Positions 1 to 10,398 of a DNA stretch of 64,000 nucleotides are shown in pieces; positions within the stretch are counted from its first letter, which is position 1, and each line of letters begins with the position of its first letter. A program made the translations under genes and the position numbers. The DNA comes from Cercospora beticola (taxonomy: Eukaryota; Ascomycota; Dothideomycetes; Mycosphaerellales; Mycosphaerellaceae). The stretch is taken from contig NC_088942.1 of NCBI RefSeq assembly GCF_033473495.1, positions 1,860,001 to 1,924,000 on the forward strand, in the 5' to 3' direction. A model generated the notes under the pieces. The model had not been told where the DNA came from. It made no database searches and was given only the letters and a program-made list of their open reading frames with translations.

Positions 1-14
1 CAGGCCGGCCTCTG

Positions 15-203
15 CTATTCACTGCTCTCAGCCACGATCCCGGTCAGCTTGAACTTCATAGGCCAGTTTACCACAGGCGCCAGTGTGGCACTGTCATCTG
101 GTCGGAAGTCCTCTGCTTGGAGTTCATCCGGACCATTTGGGAACCTATCTTTTAGCGGAAAGAGCAAACTCTCTGGCTCCATAGTTTCGGGACAGCGAGG
201 CAC
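15..203 (-). CDS. possible 3' exon of an unidentified gene
   Basis: An open frame of about 60 codons ends at a stop at 15-17. From its internal Met it reads like normal protein (MEPESLLFPLKD..., ending in TGIVAESSE), with no low complexity. I see no family match. Upstream, towards 300, there are candidate introns (for example a GTGAGA donor near 250), but no exon chain could be fixed. It may be the last exon of a short gene covering roughly 15-480, or a chance open frame. Confidence 0.2.
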   Translation of the reverse strand: MPRCPETMEPESLLFPLKDRFPNGPDELQAEDFRPDDSATLAPVVNWPMKFKLTGIVAESSE

Positions 204-486
204 TCTCCCCAGACAGTCGAACCAAGTCAGACAACCACCAGGTGTGTCTCACCCAGCGGCAGCAAAGCAGAAGTACAATGCCTCACACAGCATGGGAATG
301 TTCCGAGACTACGCTTTTCAGCTCCCTCACGTGAATGTCCCAGGTGTGATCCCGGACCTTCCGGACTGAATTTCGATTATCCTGTGCTAGATACCTCTTC
401 ACAGCACTATGCCTCAGCAAGGTCCCGCAAGATCTTACACTGCGCTCCCAGTCCGCACGTTGCCACACCGCTCCAACACGCAACCC

Positions 487-902
487 TCACAGCTTGTCAT
501 GGCAAGTGCCATTTCTCACACCCGTGGGTTTCGGCATCCAATTCGTCCTGATAGGGGATCTGGTCCGATGCGGCTTGGAGTGAGAAGTACTGGTGGGCGA
601 AGCCGACAGCCTGGAAGAGGAACTTGTTGCATCGGCACAAGTATTCTTTCTGGGCGCACAGAATCCGCAACCTTCTCGTACGCATTGAGCGTCGCCGACA
701 GGACCAGCATTGCATGTAATGACATAGCATTGGAATCTTCCAGCTTGACGATCCTGCGAAGGTGTGAGAAGACGAACAGAGGCTCCCAGTCGTAAGGACA
801 CCGCATAAGGCACAGACTCACGAAGATTTGGTTCGGTGGCGTGGCTGTGACCAATACGAGCATAGATGCAATAACCATTGCAATGAGACTTTGGGTCCTC
901 AT
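487..902 (-). CDS. small secreted cysteine-rich protein (effector-like candidate)
   Basis: Two exons, complement(487..753, 822..902), give 115 residues. The 68-nt intron has a GTGAGT donor and a TTCGCAG acceptor and leaves the frame intact (phase 0). Exon 1 encodes a signal peptide: MRTQ, then a hydrophobic run (LIAMVIASMLVLVTA). Exon 2 carries seven cysteines, six of them within about 35 residues (CYVITC, AQC, REGCGFC, NTC), followed by a Ser/Thr/Lys/Arg-rich tail ending GTCHDKL. An upstream in-frame ATG at 920 would add six residues. The signal peptide, small size and clustered cysteines fit the general class of fungal secreted cysteine-rich proteins. No specific family is recognised, and a role at the host or niche surface is inference only. 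A reading in a single frame misses the gene because the signal peptide and the cysteine block lie in different frames. Confidence 0.6.
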
Positions 903-2415
903 TTTGGCTGGACCTTTCAAGCCTTGCTTGCCGCCAGAAGTGTTTTTCAGGAAACGAAGAAATGGTCCGTACTTTGATCAGCTTGATAGCTGAGATCGCA
1001 AAATGTCGGGAACTGATGAGAGAAACGACGAACAAGCAGCAAGGGAAATCCATTGTTATTTTCCAATCTCGACGCCCAAGCATGCTCAAGTTACGCAGAC
1101 GCGTTTTGGGTCTCGTCGAGGAATGCACACATCTCGGCTTCGGCATTCGACCTCGTTTGTCACACAGCATGCTTCAGCAGAAAGACCCGACATCTAAACC
1201 ACGCTGTTTCCTGGATGTCCCAAAAAGCATCGACGTTGATCACTGCCGACAAAGAGCTTCATTGATCAGTATTCCGGGTCTCAATTTTATTACGCTATTC
1301 TCTGCGGCTTTCGACAGTTGACTAGAACAGCGGGAGCTGTATACTTGTCCAGAGAAGATACTGTTGGACCGACCAGACGGGTGGCTGAGGGCACTACTTG
1401 TGCCAAGATCTCAATCTGAGTGCATTTGCGGCAGTTTTGATACCCTATATTAACGATCAGCATCGCCCTTTGCAAACATAGCACCCCTCTGCGATCCTCA
1501 CTGCCACCAATGCCACTCTACAGCTTGCTCCCCCGCGTGCTGCAAGGCGGACAGGCTTTTGAAGGGGTGCAGCCCGGGCCTGGAGCATTCGAAACGACCA
1601 AGAGTAGCCCGTCTACCGATGGAAATCAATAGCCCGTATGTCGCCTCGCTGGAGCGTCGGTGCGTCCGAAGCTGAACTCAAGCATGCGATGACTACATCG
1701 GGGAGCTGAAACGCCGTCTCATCGCCTATTGAAGAGCACACTGCAGACGGGGAAACCGGCGACGAACCGGTTCCCGTACAAAGTATAGCGTTTCTGCAGT
1801 GTACGCCTTCAGCTCCATCTGACAACTTCCATGACCGGTAGCACCGAGAGCACAGCTCTTGTGCCCAGATCGCAAAGGAGAGGTCCACGTGGGAGCTGCA
1901 GTGCAGTAGCTCGACAGCCACACCCCACTTCTCACCATTGACCAGCTCTCCAGTTCCGCAAGTTGCAGTCGACAACACTTCGAGACTTCATCCACGGAAC
2001 ACACAAATATCGATATTCAGGCTCCTGTATGACCGCAACTCGGATTGTGTCACGCACAACCCTGACCTACCTTTGGGGCCTGCAGCGCCCCGCACGACTT
2101 TAAGTCTGCGGAGAGCTGAGACGAGTGGCGCAAAACCTGCATCGTAGACTTTCCACGTACGCCCATGGAGAACAATCATGGCTGGCTGAAATGCAAGACT
2201 CTTGTTCTCGATCGCGAGGATGGCGCTGTGGTACCGACGACGCTCGCGTGGCCTGACACCACAGGCTGTACTCGCGTGCAGCAGAGCAATGGTGACACCA
2301 CGGTCTTGTCTTAGGCCAATCGCTATAAGAATCTGTTCCGCAGACTTTACATCTTAGCATTGCTGTACGCTTCGTTTGCTCAGCATTGACATTCACAAGA
2401 CTAAGATCGATCATC
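903..2415. other. gene-poor stretch between the secreted protein and the tyrosinase
   Basis: No supported gene. Short open frames exist on both strands (for example minus 1613-1978), but they lack an ATG start or a coherent exon chain. The right end is the presumed tyrosinase promoter. Confidence 0.5.
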
Positions 2416-4839
2416 ATGGCTGAGTGGAAGGATGTTCTTGGCTCAGGCATTCCAAAGACTGCTAGCCGTGCGTATGTCATATTTATGGTACAGATTATCG
2501 ACTGACGAGCCATAGCAAATGTTGCGCCACGAAAGGAACTGCGTGACTTGACAAGCGAAGAACGATATCTGTTTGCGGAAGGTCTTGCCAGATTTCAGCA
2601 GAAAGATCTCGCCAAGGAAAAGCAGCCTGCAGACAGCTACTATGAGATAGCAGGTGTGTACAGAGACCTTCACTCCATGCAAGCTACCTCTGACTGTAGA
2701 AGGTATCCACGGTCTGCCTTATCGCCGATGGCCCGATGAGGGCTGGAATGAGGACATGTCTGCAGACCCTGTGGAAGGCGCTCCGGGATTTTGCACTCAC
2801 ACTTCTATATTGTTCCTCACCTGGCATCGTCCATTCCTTGCCCTGTTCGAGGTATGTGGATTCGATGAATGCTACTTGTCCGCGAGCTCACTTTCAGTAG
2901 TCGAAACTCTGGGAGAACGTTCAAATCATTGCCAAGGGAATCAGTCCTTCAGACGGCCAAGATCGCTACGTTGCTGCCGCGGGAACGTTTCGGCTTCCTT
3001 ACTGGGATTGGGCGAGAGTCGACAGGTTCATCTTCCCCACTGAGGCCCTGGATCAAAAGCAGATTTGGTGGTCGGGCCCAAACTCCAAAAATTCTGTATG
3101 GCCAAGCTCGGGAAAGTACAACCCTTTGCATCAAGCTCCATTGCCAGCTACTGCAGACAAAGGGATTCTCTACTACGGCAACCCTACAAGGCGCCAGAAC
3201 AAAGGAGAATCCCAACTTTCAGACAAAGACCGCGATGACAGTATGTGGGAGCGGGTCAAGAAAGTACAGACGCAACATTCTGGCGCTACCATCTACGCAC
3301 GAGATGTGGTAGCTGCCCGGAACCTGTCTGAGCGGGTGGCTAATCTGCTTGGTGGCTATCAACGCTTCGCACCCATCTCATCAAATGGATTCTCTTTTGA
3401 TCAAACCAAGGCACAGCGCACTGCTCGCAAAGAGGTATGGGGAAGTCTGGAAGGTAAGTGTGCATCCTAGATTCGCGGGAAACCGTCTCAGGCACTCTCG
3501 TTACTCTCACTGACTGCTTTCGGCAGATGTCCACAACGCAATACACGATCTGGTCGGTAACGGGGGGCACATGGGACAGATCTCGGCATCAGCGTTTGAT
3601 CCCATCTTCTGGTTACACCATTGGTATTATGAGCGTGCGAACAGAACTTACAATGTCTCAGCTAATCCCTGCACAGTAACATTGATCGACTTTTCGCTCT
3701 GTGGCAAGGTCTGCGAGAAGACAAGAGCAAGCCCGACACCTGGGTTACCGACCATGAGTTCACTGAAAGGTCGACAACGTATCTCAAGACGACCGACACA
3801 GGACCGGATGGAGACCAGACGGAACTCTACCCATTCAAATACCTCGATGAGAACAACAACCTCCAATGGTACACATCGGCGCAGACTCACAATGTTGAAG
3901 ATTTCAACTATACCTATCCCGAGCTCCAGGGCCTTCATGGGGTGCCATTAGATCAGAGACGAAGCAAAATCATTCCTGCCATTGGGAAGCTATACCCACA
4001 GCCTGCCGACGATATTGCAGCAAGTTTCCTCAAGAACCCTCGAGCCGGCGAGCGCATGGTTCCCGTGGCCAGGATGATGAGGACGTTGAAAGAAGAAAAC
4101 ATTTCCGCGACTGCGGAAAGTGCCTTTGAACTCGTTGCTGATCTCCCCGAGCCAGCAAAACTCCTGGAAGAATCTCTGCAGCCTGAGAAGCCTTTTCTGC
4201 GCGATCTGGCTCCGGATGGAAAGTACTTGGACTGGATCGTCAACATTAAGGGCGAGAAGCACGCCCTTGATGGCAAGTATGCTGTTTATGTCTTCCTGGA
4301 TGCTGTACAAGAGAATGATGTCAGCTTGTGGCCTCTCTCTCCTCACTTCGTCGGTGTCTTCGCTCCGCTGGGCCAAGATGGAAACACAGGTTGCAGTAAA
4401 TGCAAGTCAGGCCAGGCAGACAAGCTCGAGGTCACGGGCCAGATTCCACTCACGATCGCATTGATGGAAAGATACCTGGCGCAGATCATCCCTGATATCA
4501 CTGTCGACACAGTTGTGCCTTATCTGCAGAAGAATCTGCACTGGAGAGTCGCGGTGGTGAGTAATATTCATTCTCTGACAGATCAACATGACAACAATAC
4601 TGACTCACTGACAACAGGACAAGCAAGCTTTGGACGATAGATCGCAAGTACCAGGCCTGACTGTATTCGTCATCTCGAACGAAGTCACTGTGACTGAGCC
4701 GGTGGATGAGCTGCCGGTGTTTGCGGACGATGTGACCATCCATGCAGAGGCGACAACGAACCGTGATGGCTCGGGCAGAGGCAACGGTACTGGTTTGGCC
4801 GTGGGCGAGGATGGCACCGAGAGGACCACAACTGGATAG
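2416..4839 (+). CDS. tyrosinase (polyphenol oxidase, long fungal type)
   Basis: Seven exons: 2416..2467, 2516..2653, 2703..2851, 2901..3453, 3527..3623, 3677..4556, 4618..4839; about 696 residues. Frame continuity supports every junction. Type-3 copper oxidases hydroxylate monophenols and oxidise o-diphenols to quinones, feeding melanin-like pigments. CuA site: AGIHG supplies the first His, FCTHTS has the Cys-x-His that can form the thioether, and TWHRPFLALFE follows. CuB site: DVHNAIHD, then FWLHHCNIDRLF, the classic HHxNxDR. After the core, from roughly residue 330, comes the extra C-terminal region (YLDWIVNIKGEKHALDGKY) typical of long fungal tyrosinases. In this class that region covers the active site and is removed on maturation. 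No signal peptide is seen, so the protein is probably intracellular. The first exon is short, so the start is the least certain point. Confidence 0.88.
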
Positions 4840-5187
4840 GGCGAACCAGATATGTGATATATCGTCTATAGCGGCTAGCTACGATTCTAAAAGACTTTCT
4901 TCCTCATCCAAAGCGCTGGTCGCGAAGCAGACGTTTCTCGGGAATGTCGAAGCCTGTCAAAGCCTCCTCGCTTCAGTCACAGGATCATCGCCACCACGCG
5001 AGTCGAAAATGATCATACGTCACGATGCTCCTCTCTCATATTAGAATATGTCTTTGTCGCGCTTCTATCTTCCACATATACATATATTAAATTCCCTCTA
5101 CATAGAGACATCGTCAAAATTTACAGCGTCCACATTGCCAATATGCCACATCACGACCGTCGTAAAAGGTTCCTGACTCCATCCAAT
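4840..5187. other. intergenic region between convergent genes
   Basis: Convergent 3' ends of the tyrosinase (+) and the GH128 gene (-). It is AT-richer near 5040-5110 (for example ACATATACATATATTAAATT), as expected for 3' UTR and polyadenylation sequence. No gene seen. Confidence 0.5.
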
Positions 5188-6786
5188 CTACGGTGGTGGT
5201 GGCCTGCGACCAGGTGCCTTATCGTAAATCTTCCCAAAGTCCGACAAAGCACTACCCGACACCAAATTTCCAGGGAAAACGCCCGGAGCACCAGCCATGT
5301 ACCACGCATACTTCTCCACAAAGGTCGCCTGAGTATCCATCTCATACATAGTATCGAACATGAACTTCTCCACGACGTCAGCCGTTCCGCTTGTAAGACC
5401 ATACTCGGTGACCCAAATCGGGTATTGCTCAGCGACAACTCCATAGTAGAATTCGTAGAGGTACGAAAAGAACTCGCCGTACTGCGCAGGACTGCCATAC
5501 CAATGGATAGGGATAAAATCGATATTACAGCCTGTACATTGCTGCAAGAAAGAGCGAATCCAGGCTTTTCCAGTGTCGCTGCTCGTGACGGCTGGGCCTC
5601 CGAGACGGAAACCTTGAGCTTTCAAGGGGGAGATGTATGTTCTGTAGGCTTCGACCGCTTCTTCGACTGTCATGCAGCTTGCTCCTGCGCCTTCGACGCA
5701 GAGGTCGGGTTCGTTGAAGGCGAGGATTTCGGTCCAGCCTTGCTCTTTGGCGGCTGCGACGTTGTCGAACCAGACGCTGGTGAGATCGGGATGGGCGGAC
5801 CAGAGCATGGGGACGAATTGCACGAAGGGGTTCAGGTCGCGAGGGGTTTCCTGGAGTCTGGGATCTTGTGGGGCGCTGTACCAGTTGTAGGTCCAGGTGA
5901 CCTTGGATGTGCCAGATGTTGCTGGGCAGGTTGTGGTAGCGAAGAGATCTGTCACGGCGGCATAGTTGTATGCGAGACCTCGCTTGCCGACGCCTGCTGT
6001 AGGAATGGCCTTGCAAGCCGCGGTAGTTGTGGTCGATGAGGTTATCGAGGTAGAGGAGCTCGTTGTGATTGAAGAGGATGTGGTTGTGGTTATCGATGCC
6101 GTGGTGGAGGAGGAGGTGGAGAAAGAGGCCGAGGAGGTAGTTGAGACTGTGCTCGTTGATGAAGTGGTACTGACACTGTAAGTGCTGCTGACAGTAGAAG
6201 TGCTGCTGGCACTAGAAGTGCTGCCGACACTGGAAGTGGTGCTCGATGCTGTGGATGTGGTCACATCGGAGCTCGTGGCAGATGTGCTCGTCTCGCTCGA
6301 AGTCGAAGTCGAAGACGCCGATTTCGTGGTCGAGGTCGAAGTTTCATCCGGGTAAACAGCCTTGGAAGTAGAAGTGGTCAAGGTAGTGATGCTAGTCTTA
6401 TCGCCATAGTACTGAGCATTCGAAGAAGTGGTCGTCGTCTTTGGTAGATATCCGCCAGCCTTCGAAGGTGTGGTCGATGACTTTGGAGCATATCCGCCGG
6501 CTTTAGAAGTGCTTGTTGACTTTGGATGATAGCCTCCAGCCTTGGAAGAAGTGGTCGCGGACTTGGTGTGATACCCTCCGGCTTTGGGAACAGAAGAAGT
6601 TGTGGATTTGTACTTCTTCACAGATGCGGTGGTGGAGCATTTCGTCGTTGTCGAACGAGTGGTAGTCGTTCTCAGCTTAGTAGTACATGTGGTAGTCGTA
6701 GTCGAGCTACTGCTAGAAACATAAGGCCGGGCTGCGGAAAAGCCCAGCAGAAGCAAGAATGCAAAAAGAGTGGACAGGATCTCCAT
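5188..6786 (-). CDS. secreted GH128 (Asl1-like) glycoside hydrolase with mucin-like linker
   Basis: Single exon, about 532 residues from the ATG at 6786 (an in-frame ATG at 6816 would add ten). Order: a signal peptide (MEILSTLFAFLLLLGFSAA), a Ser/Thr-rich linker of about 250 residues, then a C-terminal catalytic domain beginning near KRGLAYNYA. The domain has the hallmarks of the Asl1/GH128 core, a TIM barrel acting on beta-1,3-glucan: WTYNWYSAP, FVPMLW, the acid/base Glu in AFNEPD, DFIPIHWYGS, and the nucleophile Glu in WVTEYGL. It ends GRRPPPP, with no GPI signal. The linker holds four copies of a KAGGYxPKS unit (about 6438-6588) and long SSTS runs that should be heavily O-glycosylated. Probable role: binding or trimming cell-wall glucan in the wall or outside the cell. 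Confidence 0.85.
   Translation of the reverse strand: MEILSTLFAFLLLLGFSAARPYVSSSSSTTTTTCTTKLRTTTTRSTTTKCSTTASVKKYKSTTSSVPKAGGYHTKSATTSSKAGGYHPKSTSTSKAGGYAPKSSTTPSKAGGYLPKTTTTSSNAQYYGDKTSITTLTTSTSKAVYPDETSTSTTKSASSTSTSSETSTSATSSDVTTSTASSTTSSVGSTSSASSTSTVSSTYSVSTTSSTSTVSTTSSASFSTSSSTTASITTTTSSSITTSSSTSITSSTTTTAACKAIPTAGVGKRGLAYNYAAVTDLFATTTCPATSGTSKVTWTYNWYSAPQDPRLQETPRDLNPFVQFVPMLWSAHPDLTSVWFDNVAAAKEQGWTEILAFNEPDLCVEGAGASCMTVEEAVEAYRTYISPLKAQGFRLGGPAVTSSDTGKAWIRSFLQQCTGCNIDFIPIHWYGSPAQYGEFFSYLYEFYYGVVAEQYPIWVTEYGLTSGTADVVEKFMFDTMYEMDTQATFVEKYAWYMAGAPGVFPGNLVSGSALSDFGKIYDKAPGRRPPPP
6140..6260 (-). repeat. in-frame ~21-bp repeats in the Ser/Thr linker
   Basis: Near-identical 21-bp units (the AGTGCTGCTGACA... 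type on the plus strand) encode repeated SSTSS blocks in the linker of the GH128 protein. A length change in whole units would keep the frame. Confidence 0.6.
6438..6588 (-). repeat. four KAGGY-type coding repeats
   Basis: Four imperfect 36-48 bp units encode KAGGYHTKSATTSS, KAGGYHPKSTSTS, KAGGYAPKSSTTPS and KAGGYLPKTTTTSS inside the GH128 linker. The Gly-Tyr core and the Lys-Ser spacing are kept while the Thr/Ser part varies. Confidence 0.7.
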
Positions 6787-6887
6787 ATTGAGTATCCCGG
6801 TAACGAGTGAGGTCAATCAATCAAAAAGAAAGGCACGCGCAAAACGTGAAGGGCAAGTTGTACGAAGATCGTAGCTGGCGACATACC

Positions 6888-6895
6888 GTATATAA
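6888..6895 (-). promoter_or_regulatory. TATA-like element of the GH128 gene
   Basis: TTATATAC on the minus strand, about 100 bp upstream of the ATG at 6786. Position and sequence fit a TATA box; start-site data are absent. Confidence 0.35.
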
Positions 6896-7683
6896 CGGGG
6901 GGCTAACAACACGCAATCGGCATCGCCGGCAAGACCTGACGACTTCACCTCAGGCTAGACGCAGGAGTGGACTTCTTGGATGCAGGTTTTCTCAGCGCTT
7001 CCGCTGTATAAGGAATGCTGAGGCTTGTGCAGTATACCGAAATGGGGTCTTCAGCCAGCCATAGGCTTCGTGGCGTTGAATAAGGCTGGAATCGGAGGCT
7101 ACGGTTGGTCGGTTGACTCGCTTCTCACGTTGATGTCGCGTGGTGGAAATGACGTTCCGAGAGTTGAGAGCCACCATTTGCTTGGAATCTCGACCTGATC
7201 TTCCACCCAGGTAATGCACTTTGTGTGCGACGCCATGTCTGATGTCCATGATTTCCAAAAGTCGCATCGGGTTTCCAGTGAGGGAATCAATGTCTGTCAG
7301 CAATTGCCAGTATCTTGTACTGTACGATGAGTGAAGGAGTGAAGACTAGTGTCAGGAGTGGCTGCAAGCCACATCTCGGCAAGGCACGACCGAACCTTGG
7401 CCCTCAGGAGGACCGAACTTCGTAAGCGCCGCACGTGAACTCTTCCAACGGTACGGTCTGAGGCTTAGCAATGTCCGAGCTGCAAAAACCAAGCGATGGT
7501 CTTCTATCCTCTATCGAAACAGATGGCAGACGGTGAAGAGCTATGGTTGGGAGATCTGTCGCCACGAATCGCGGCCATGCTTGCCGGACAGCCTTGATTT
7601 CATGCAGGCATTTGTGTGTCGCTCTGCGCCCCCGAAGAAAAGTAGCGAATGCTATCAGGCCCAGGTTGCATGTATGCATCTAT
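6896..7683. other. intergenic, no supported gene
   Basis: The upstream region of the GH128 gene and the 3' flank of the HET gene. Minus-strand open frames at about 7099-7303 have no exon partner and no recognisable family. Confidence 0.4.
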
Positions 7684-9878
7684 TTATCTTGGTTTAGGTG
7701 GAGTCTCTGCCCAAAGCAGTATCCGAGTTCGAGACATCGTGCCCGCGGGTTTCGGAGACACGTCGCGGCTGCTATCTCCAGCTAGTAGAGATTCCACTCG
7801 TGCATCTGGGAATGAATGGTTGGGGTTCCATGCGTTCATACGCGTTCCCTGCTTCTCGGGCTGGCTGTCGAAGGCCTCAATAGCTGTAGCCTTCGAATTT
7901 GGCTGTTTGAGCTCGAATTCAGCTTCAGATGCTCCTGGTTCACTATTGCGAAACTTCAGTGGTGCCTGAATATCGACTGTCAAAACGTGACATTCGTTGT
8001 CTACCACTCTCCTCACCCACGTAGTCACCTTCCACATCAAGACTTCATGGCTTTTGATCGGAATCTCAATCGACATGCCTGCGATTTGCAAGTTGGGCCG
8101 CTTAGCTCGCAGATATCTCTTGATGGCCATAATATGGGATTCTGTCGCTGGCAGTCCCGAAACATATTCCACATCAGGCATCTCTCTCATTAAATCGGGC
8201 AGGTAATGGGCGTTGTAACCTACTGTGACGTGGCCGAGACTGCCACATTCAATGACAAATTCGTTTGATGTTCTCAAATGACGGAGCACGCTGCACATTT
8301 GATCGGATAACGTCTTGCGGTCGATGTCACCAAAGAAGTGCGTGTAAGGACCCGAGGTCAGACAGACCACCCCAAAATCTGCCATCCAGGGGATTGGTAG
8401 CTCGAATTTGATCTTTGGATGCCAAGACACTGCATCTCCTGTCGATACCCGAGCCTCAATATCCTGCCAGACGAGACACGGTGTTGCAGTTGCCTCCTCT
8501 GGCAGCGCGGAAGGAAGTTTGCTGCACAGAATACGCACGAATCGAGTGCCACCCATTCGTTGAAGATATATAGCTGATCTGCTTTCATTTTCGGCATTCT
8601 GGCGTTCCAGCAAAGCGAGATATATTGTGTCTGTGACAATCGACTTTAGTTGCAGCTCGATGCTGAGACCCACGTTGGTCATGGCGTAGGGCGTTGTTGC
8701 AGTCAAGTCTCTGCCGTATCGCTTCGCCAGTCGAGCATCGTGAACGGTATAGCGCGCGAAATCCGCGGGTGAGTCACTGAGTAGTCCATGCCGCATTGTA
8801 TCGCTGGATTTCTTGGTCCACGAAAACAAACTAAGGTCGTCAGACTGCTTCATGATTTCTTCTTGCAGTCTCCGAAAAGCTTTCTTGCCTTCGCCATACA
8901 GAAGAGGCATGGAAATGTCAAACAAGCCTAGGAGACAGTACGCGATATCTTCGGTGCGTGCAGTTGCTCGTCCAGATGCCCAGCGCATACGAGTCGCTAC
9001 ATTTGCTCGGGTCAATTGGCGGCCCGCGAGAAGGTGATACCTGGCAATGCCCGTTGTTCGAGAGACCATTTTCTGCAGCGCTTCGTCATCAGGCCCTCGA
9101 AGATTGCCAAGCTCTTGCCATGATTCAGTATAGAAGAAGACATCTCGGGGAGCTAACAGTTCCTGTAAAGTCCAGCCTCTAGTGAACCACCTGCTGTTTG
9201 AGAACGCCGCCTCAAACTCTGGCTGGTGGCGCTGACACGTCACGTCCGATAGATACGCATAGCATGTCCCGGCTTGCGCGTACCAGGTAAACATAGAATT
9301 GATCGCTTCCTGCAGCTCTGCGCTGCTGTTCTTGTCAATACAGCACGTATCGATCCAGATATAGCAATATCCGTGAACTCGTGCCTGAGTTGCGGCCAGT
9401 TTCAGCTTTTGATAGCCCGCTCGGTCTGTACTGGTACCTAGGACCACGTCTCGATAGAGGACCTCGTCTAGCTGCCAAGTATGTGATAGGATGGCGTATT
9501 GAGGAATTTCTCGTCCAGAGAACTCAACGAGCTCGAGGGTCCACTCTGCAGACCACACCGTCTCCCATGAGAGCTCCACTTCTGACTCAGAGGAGGATGT
9601 CGTTGAGGCAACATATTCGTCGTCGCTCTCACTCTCGCTCTCGCTCTCTGGGAGAGATACTCTGCGTGCGAGTGGTACGTCGAAGCTGAGTTCTCGGGCT
9701 TGGGGACTCACATTTCGCTGACGCAATTGGCCGCTCGGAAAATCGATGTCAGAGAACTATAACGTGCTCGCCCGACTGAGGGTATCATCATGTGGCCGAC
9801 CGCGGAGACTCTCTGCTGCAGAGGCCACGGACGCGGCGTCAGAGTGGGAATCTTTGGCATACTTGACCGCTTCGGCAT
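7684..9878 (-). CDS. HET-domain (heterokaryon incompatibility) protein
   Basis: Two exons, complement(7684..9661, 9712..9878), about 714 residues. The 50-nt intron has a GTGAGT donor and a GCACGCAG acceptor and joins a basic, Pro-rich N-terminus (MPKRSSMPKIP) in frame to an acidic stretch (SESESESESDDEY). The long downstream frame has no usable ATG of its own, which supports exon 1. The HET domain (about residues 105-270) shows its conserved blocks: YAILSHTW, YIWIDTCCIDKNSS with MFTWYAQAGTCYAYLSDV, and RGWTLQELLAPRDV. TEDIAYCLLGLFDI and PLLYGEGKKAF follow, as in many HET proteins. HET proteins trigger cell death on non-self recognition during hyphal fusion. The C-terminal 400 residues are unassigned, and no NACHT, ankyrin or WD repeats are seen. 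The exact start is uncertain, because internal Met codons near residue 30 are also possible. Confidence 0.82.
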
Positions 9879-10398
9879 CAAAGAGAGGCGTCTTCAAGAG
9901 TCTCATATCTCTCGGCGGAAAGAAATTCGCGGGAGAAGCCAAGTCGCCATCCAAGCCATGTATTTTGAGTGTTGATTGTGATAAAGCCACTGCGAGCCTC
10001 AATGATCAGTCGCCATAGTGCAGACACGCATGCTCAGAGCTTGAGCTTGTTGATCCTCCACCAAGAAGGTGCAGCCGCGAAGAGACGTATCTCAGCGGCG
10101 GAATCATCGGCAAATCGCGACATGGGCAGAGCCAAATCATAGCTTGGCAAGGAGTAGGGTGATAGATGTTCGAAAGGAATTTCCTGATGTCGGATGGTGT
10201 TGACCGTGACATTGCTGTTGTGTTGTGTTTGGCAGCGGAGAACGGGCAAAGCTCGGAAAGCCGAGATATGCCCGTAAAGCTCTCAAGTCCACTCACTTGC
10301 AGCTCTTTGATCTTCATGTGAAAGCAACTGCTCTGACATCTGCTGATCCTAGGGAGGAGACCAAGTACACAACAATGCGGATGGGATAGCAGCGCGCC
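9879..10398. promoter_or_regulatory. divergent promoter region between HET gene and CFT2
   Basis: About 520 bp between two divergently transcribed genes. No distinct coding signal was found; a minus-strand open frame at 10006-10431 has no family resemblance. Confidence 0.4.

Noticed and set aside
2100..2513. Minus-strand open frame overlapping the tyrosinase promoter and first exon.
   Set aside because: No domain, non-canonical start, and it is antisense to a well-supported gene.
9757..9759. In-frame TAG upstream of the HET frame, after a stretch starting MRLLKTPLF that resembles the MRLLNT start of many HET proteins; considered as a premature stop (pseudogene).
   Set aside because: The 50-nt intron 9662-9711 with GTGAGT donor connects the domain to a different frame that bypasses the TAG, so a disabled gene need not be assumed. 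The MRLLKT resemblance is probably chance, because the equivalent segment (WTLELVEFSGREIP) is already present in front of the domain.
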